Made by a program: the position numbers and the translations under genes. This document shows positions 58,560-64,000 of a stretch of DNA of 64,000 nucleotides, in pieces. The stretch spans positions 10,762,761 to 10,826,760 of the forward strand of contig OY540818.1 in the NCBI GenBank assembly GCA_961205875.1, written 5' to 3'. Origin of the DNA: Sialis fuliginosa. Its lineage: Eukaryota > Arthropoda > Insecta > Megaloptera > Sialidae. Numbering within the stretch: the stretch's first letter is position 1; each line of letters begins with the position of its first letter. The notes under the pieces are model-generated. The model was given only the letters and a program-made list of their open reading frames with translations, made no database searches and was not told where the DNA came from.

Positions 58560-60363
58560 TATGTATATAAAAAGTTCTATATTACAAATAAATAATTTTG
58601 CTTTGTAAAGTCGAAATAAAGAAATTAAAGATCAACAGAAAGTTGTATTCTTTTAAATAAGTACTAAATACTGTATAATATTTTAGAAACGACTTAAAAA
58701 TTATAGATAATACTAAAAAAATGTGAAACAGAGTTTTTAGTCATTTAAACTAAGAAATTTTGTAGTAAGTATTTTTATCTAAAATGTATGTTCTAACCAT
58801 TTTTTCGATAAAACGAACCGTTTTTAAGAAATACGTTTCTATATAATGATGTGTGGTATATGTAAGTCTTTTGGTGGCATCAACAGTTTATTAAAATCGT
58901 AAATATTTAACAAAAATTAAACCAAGTTTAATAAAAGTTGAAAGTTTTCACAAGTATTTTTTTTTGTTGATAAAATCTAAATTTCAGACCACGCATTTCA
59001 TATGATTTATTTTTTATTATCATAACTTGTTTTTAAAATCTCTCTGAAGTCGCTTTTTGGTATTTATCTTTTCTAATAAATCATTTATGATATCTTCTTT
59101 TAGTCGGATATGTATAATTAACAAAATGAGTTATAATTTAAATAAAATTTAATACTGCCTTTAAATTAAATTTGTGGCGTTCCAAAATAAAGTAAGATAA
59201 TTCAAAAAGTGAAATATTAATTTATTCACAAAATGTATACACTACATTGTTTAAAATGTAAGTAACACGTAGTATTTTGTTTAATTAAATCATTATACAT
59301 CCGGTTATATGATATGTACTTCAACAAAACCACTATTTGGTTCCTATACATAAATAATAAATTGATTATATAAAGATCGAATTACCACAAAAATAAATAT
59401 AATGAAGTATAATATATCTTAAGTTAAACGCGTGAGTGATATACACTCACAAATTCATTATTTAATCACGATTGTTGAACTTTTACTCAATATCACGTTT
59501 ATATCGAAAAAAAAAACATAAATATAAAGACTAATCCAATTTAAAAGAAAATAATCTGGTAAATTGTTATTAAGATTAGATACTCAAGCTATTAGCTTTC
59601 TTCAATTCGGAAATGTTCATATAGTTATAGTTTTCTATCAAATAGGTACTATGAAAATAAGATTATATACGCCAACGCGAAGAAAGTATTGTTTTTAATC
59701 AAAGAAACCTTTTTTTCTTCGATAAAGATCGAGATTTCCTTTGACGCTATCGTGCTAAATCAATTTAAGTAGACTTTACTCAAACAGATTACCCACTTCA
59801 ATCAATATCACGTTTTCGTTATAAAAAGCAATCTCATATGTTTCAAGAATGTTACATATAGGTATACCACTATAAGGTTTTTACTTTTTTACAGATACAT
59901 GAAATGTATTGTATAATAAAGTATAGTAATCATGAAAAACAAAGGTATAGAAAAGTGTTTCGAGTGCCACTTTGAACCGAATCTTTCATAAATATAATTT
60001 TTATACTAGTCAAGAGGATACTTACAAGTCTATTTCAACCCGGATTTTATAACCGACAATTTCGTCAGTCTCGTTTTTGAAAAATCGTCTTGTAAATAGA
60101 ATATATGACATTTACGAGATTCTTTGATCCATGGAATTTTTTCTGAATCATACAGTGAGAACTTATTCTATACTGCCTAAGGGGGACGCGGGTTTACCCT
60201 TGTATTGCACTTATCGTTCCTTTAACTATTGTATAAAAAATATACCATTACGAGTATTTTATAAAAATTTACTGCGGGTACCCATGATCATTTTAAAAAT
60301 ATATACGTGTACCTACTCCATTTTTAGGTAGAATTATTTTATAAATGTAAAAAAATTAATTAC
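58560..60363 (-). other. AKHR intron next to the TM4 exon, AT-rich
   Basis: No features recognised. The 66-codon plus frame at 60131-60331 is not supported by composition or splicing. Confidence 0.4.
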
Positions 60364-60469
60364 CTGTGGTATACAACATACTGTAGATGCAATCCAAGCC
60401 CCAGTAATCATGTATTTACCTCTTCTGTCAATAGCTGTCAGATTCAGTGGCTTCAGTATTGCATAATAT
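60364..60469 (-). CDS. AkhR: AKHR exon: end of TM3/DRY, second intracellular loop, TM4
   Basis: This 106-nt exon has one base completing a codon plus 35 codons. It is flanked by a good acceptor (tgttttcag) and donor (CCACAG then gtaatt). It reads YYAILKPLNL, then TAIDRRGKYM, then TM4 ITGAWIASTVCCIPQ. The first base A completes an Arg codon whose first two bases are in the upstream exon, so the DRY motif is split by the intron. That fits AKH/corazonin/GnRH-type receptors, where DRYxAxLKPL is conserved. The exon ends in phase 0 and joins the Met of the exon at 46002, giving CCIPQMYVFH, the usual TM4-to-loop transition in this family. No open frame covering TM1-3 was found between here and the window edge. 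Confidence 0.88.
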
Positions 60470-63400
60470 CTGAAAACAAAAAAATTTTATCAATAATAAT
60501 TCATAAAATATGGCATTTTTAGTTAAAGGTAAAACACAATGTATCCCAGCTTAGAAACTGGCTAAATTTAGATAACTGATTTTTCATGTTTTTGCTCTGC
60601 TTTTGATGGCATTTGAATTTTATGTGATATTTAAATGCTGAATCGAATTGTACTCTTTTTATTTAACGCTAATTTTATGCTGAATACACCTGTTTAATAA
60701 AAAAACATTAAAAACCGAGCTATTCAAATGAGAAATATTGTTTATAATGTCGTTAATAAATTAATTTATTTAATATACTTAATACTGCAAAACGTGAGAA
60801 GTATTTTTACCTAACAATTGATCCATAAAAATTAAGAAAATTAAGAATATCTGCATAGTAAATATTTCGAAATTCTAAAATGCTAAAAAGTTTTAGATAA
60901 TGTTAAAAATAATAATCCTCTTTTTAAGTACTTTCCTCCCAGTTATGTCAAAAACAAAATTAAAAAATAGGTACAGATTGCCAAAAAAAAAAACGATTAT
61001 TTGCAGATTATAACGTCTGCGAGAATGTAAAATATCCAGCACACTTTAATAATATTTAAGGACTGCTACATCCACGTTTTTTTATCATAACTTATATAAG
61101 ATATTAGCGTCGGTCGTAAGCAGAAACTATTATAGTTCAACACGTCTCTGGGAATTTATGAAACTTGAACTATTTTAAATTAACAATTACAAAATTTAAA
61201 CAGATGTTTACAATGAATGTTTTATTATTTTTTGGTGAATTGTATTCATACTCGTATTTTTATGTAAAAAAAATAAAAAAATACATATTTGCACGTTTTA
61301 TGAAACTGTTTTTATGCTATGAATAGAGAAAATGGTGTTTAATTTTGCTTTTTTTAATTTACATACAAAAACAATTCACATTTTACAAATATGTTCATTT
61401 TGTGGTTTTTATTACCCGACTACGCAAAACCAATAGGAGGGTTATGCTTTTGACAGTCTATGTATGTATATATATTTATATATGTATGTAAATAAATTCC
61501 ATGAGAAATGTTGTAAAATAGTCCTATTGTTAAATAGAAATATGTACAAGTATCATTGTTATTAAATGATACTGATGAAGTATGAAACATGACGAAACGT
61601 CTATAATCTGTTCCCTTCAATTGGAAATTTTGAAATCGAAAACAAAAATGTTTCTGTTTTTCGAAATGATCACCTTTAAGAAAAATTTTGCAATTGATAT
61701 TTTCTTTTTAAAAAGCATATTATGTTAAACTGTAAATTATGTAATCGAACCACCATGACGCGTGGTCAGAATGTGTATTATCTACGTTTTAACGTGACTA
61801 ACGTCAGGCCAGATACTGAGTGGGCATTTCAGAAACTTGATATAACGCACAAATATCCGTTTTGCACACTAGCGTAAATTTAAAATCAGTATATTTCGAC
61901 ACTCAGAGAAGCTACCAACCGGTTTTTGGTCTCAAATTATAGATTTCAATTAAGGTACAAGTAAAAATCAAAACATTTAACTTTTAATGAGTGATAAATT
62001 TAATATTATTAAAAAAAATTGTATTTCCACAATTGCGTTTGTAAATATTAATTAATTGATTTTTTTTAAATATCAGTATATTAGAATATATTCTCTACGC
62101 AGTAACGTTTTTAATTTTTTGATTTAAGTTTTTTAAATTGAATAAATAATAAAAAGTAAATTTCGTATTTCCACAATTTTGTTTGTAAATATTAATTAAT
62201 TGTTTTTGTGTCAGTACAAATCACAAGAAATAACAATATTATACAATACTAGTTTTCATTTCACATTCATCGATTTTGATATAAAAAAATTCTAATAATT
62301 AAATAAAACATTTCCTAGCAAAAAAACACTCTATTTTCTTATACAATTATTGGTTGGTATGTACTTAACAAGTAAATTATATTTGAAACAATTGAACACA
62401 AAAGGGCAGTCTTCTATTGGGTAATACTCAACAGACATGTGTCTTATAAGATTTATATAATTGTTTTCAACGTTGGTGATAATGAACCTTCGACGGGAAA
62501 GAAATGTGATCGGTGAACATCGAATAGGACGGATTTAATTTAATGAAAATAGATTCGTGATTGCGGTAGGCTGGTTCACCAGGATCGATACAACTAACGA
62601 GGATTCGCTTTGGTGATGGTATTCTTGGATTTGAGAGTCGATACATTTGTATCGATTAATTACAGATCTATGTATATGTGGTTTCTATGAATTTTCTTTA
62701 TCATAGATAACTTAGTTATCAGACCAATTATATACCAGTTAGTTTAAATAGTATTGAGTTATAATTAGACTTATTAAATAAATTCAAAACTAGAAGATGA
62801 AATTCTCATTATTTAACGACGAAATATATAAAAAAAAAATTAATTTGAGATATTACATGTATTTATATATTTAAAAATATTTATGAGAAAAACTTATTAT
62901 AATGAAAGAGATAATTACAAACAATGAAATTTATAAGCAATTATTTAAAGTATTTCAAGTAATACGAACTTTTAGTTTTAAACATATTTGTAAAACTTCA
63001 AAACAAAACAAGGAAAATTCTTTGAAAAGAAAAATTAAAGTTTATCTCTTCTTATATTTAAAGCACGCAATCTTTAAATAAGACGTAGCTAGAATCAACT
63101 TCTTTGACTTCAAAATTGAATTGCATTGATTGAAAACTTTAACACAAAATAAAATAACGGAAACTTTAGAATAATCAGAATGTTATTTGTTAACCAAGAT
63201 AAAAAAAAATCAATTCAATAAAATATTCCAATTTTAAAGTTAAATTGATTGACAAGAACATAAGAAAATTGTGTGCAGAATTTTAGGCATATATGCAATT
63301 ACATAATTTACTTTAGCCAAATCTCAGCTTTTTAGGTCAAACGATTTAGTATCTAGAAGGCTGTGATAGGCAAACACAGTGTTAAATCCACAGCTGTTGC

Positions 63401-64000
63401 ATTTTTCAAATTTCAGTACAGAACACACTAAAAAAATTGATAGTACATATGTCGAACTTAAGTTCTAAGATTGGAAAACGTATATTTTTTAATATAACTT
63501 ATATTTCGTTCCCAATATATTATTTCTTACGCTTCAGTTCTTTTATAAATATATGTCTTCTTTTAGCGTTTCAGGTTCCCAAAGCTGTTTCAAAATACGA
63601 AAGTATACTATGTTTATATACATAGATTAATCTTTTGTGACGTAATATAATATTGGTTTTCATAAGTAATTCTAATTACAGAATATTTGATGTTATGCAT
63701 CCAAGTGTGAATTTTATATTCGTATTTTAGTAAGATGATATGGAATATAAGGTAATAAAATGATTTGTTAATATATAAATATTATAACGCTGAATAAAAG
63801 TAAATAAACCTAAAAATATTATCCCTTCTGTTCAGAGATATATTTTATTGCAGTAAAAAAAAATTTTGTCAGCGAATTTAAACTTTCTTTACAAGTTCTA
63901 CTGTTAAATAAGCCGTAGACCCGAACATTTTAATTAATTATTCTACAGATCAAGACCTAAGGTAAGCGCTTTCTTTGGATAACCTACACAGGCTTTTCTG
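60470..64000 (-). other. AKHR intron upstream of the TM4 exon, runs off the window
   Basis: I looked on the minus strand for the exon that should end in the Asp-Arg of the DRY motif in phase 2 and for TM1-3-like hydrophobic frames; none is present. The intron must therefore exceed 3.5 kb. A decayed hammerhead-like motif lies near 61559-61605 and a decayed repeat tail at 63296-63435. Confidence 0.5.

Larger units (their letters stand above)
20539..60469 (-). other. AkhR: Gene span: adipokinetic hormone receptor (AKHR-type GPCR), 3' six coding exons
   Basis: Six minus-strand exons join in frame at every junction into about 334 residues of a rhodopsin-class GPCR. Visible landmarks are YYAILKPL after a split DRY motif, TM4, an extracellular loop with the conserved Cys, TM5, a basic third intracellular loop ending ARVRTLKM, TM6 with CWTP, TM7 with NPVVY and a long cytoplasmic tail. 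The segments RRSSIGFLGRARVRTLKM and LFLFACTNSCMNPVVYG are hallmarks of insect AKH receptors, which sit on the plasma membrane of fat-body cells and mobilise lipid and sugar in response to AKH. The paralogous ACP receptor is the main alternative; corazonin receptor is less likely. The N-terminus and TM1-3 are missing because they lie beyond 64000. Introns are about 14.4, 9.0, 6.8, 7.8 and 1.0 kb. Family assignment rests on recognised motifs, not on a search. Confidence 0.85.

Overview
This is a very AT-rich, intron-dominated piece of an arthropod nuclear genome, almost certainly an insect. The evidence is a spliced adipokinetic-hormone-receptor-type GPCR gene with multi-kilobase introns, many hAT and Tc1/mariner-type miniature elements, and one short CCTAA/TTAGG tract. 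The order cannot be fixed from the sequence. There are no rRNA genes, intact tRNAs, CRISPR arrays or bacterial-style operons.

The main gene runs on the minus strand from 60469 down to 20539. Six coding exons were found by reading splice sites and phases: 60469-60364, 46002-45795, 36773-36650, 29894-29705, 21935-21730 and 20710-20539. All five junctions keep the reading frame. Together they encode the C-terminal 334 or so residues of a class A GPCR of the AKH-receptor family: the rest of the DRY motif, TM4 to TM7 with CWTP and NPVVY, then a long Ser/Thr/Arg-rich tail. The N-terminus, TM1-3 and promoter lie beyond the right edge. If the donor at 29705/29704 is not used, translation runs into a glycine-repeat tail that stops at 29564, which is a possible alternative C-terminus.

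A second minus-strand gene is represented only by its probable first coding exon (5948-5873). That exon encodes a clear signal peptide behind a GC-richer leader; its later exons were not found. No other gene could be supported. The remaining short ORFs are chance frames or repeats.

The rest is introns and intergenic DNA filled with mobile-element debris. Five hAT-like miniature elements have recognisable CAGTG-type ends, of which two have perfect and one near-perfect 8-bp target duplications. There are several Tc1/mariner or pogo-like miniature elements and a decayed Tc1 transposase with DD34E spacing. Two Helitron-like ends, nested inverted repeats, a 289-bp tandem array at 7554-8740 and several large perfect or near-perfect palindromes are also present.

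The most unusual structure is the palindrome at 20267-20385, just downstream of the receptor stop codon. Each arm, read in opposite directions, carries a hammerhead-ribozyme-like core with the very short stem III typical of retroelement-borne hammerheads.
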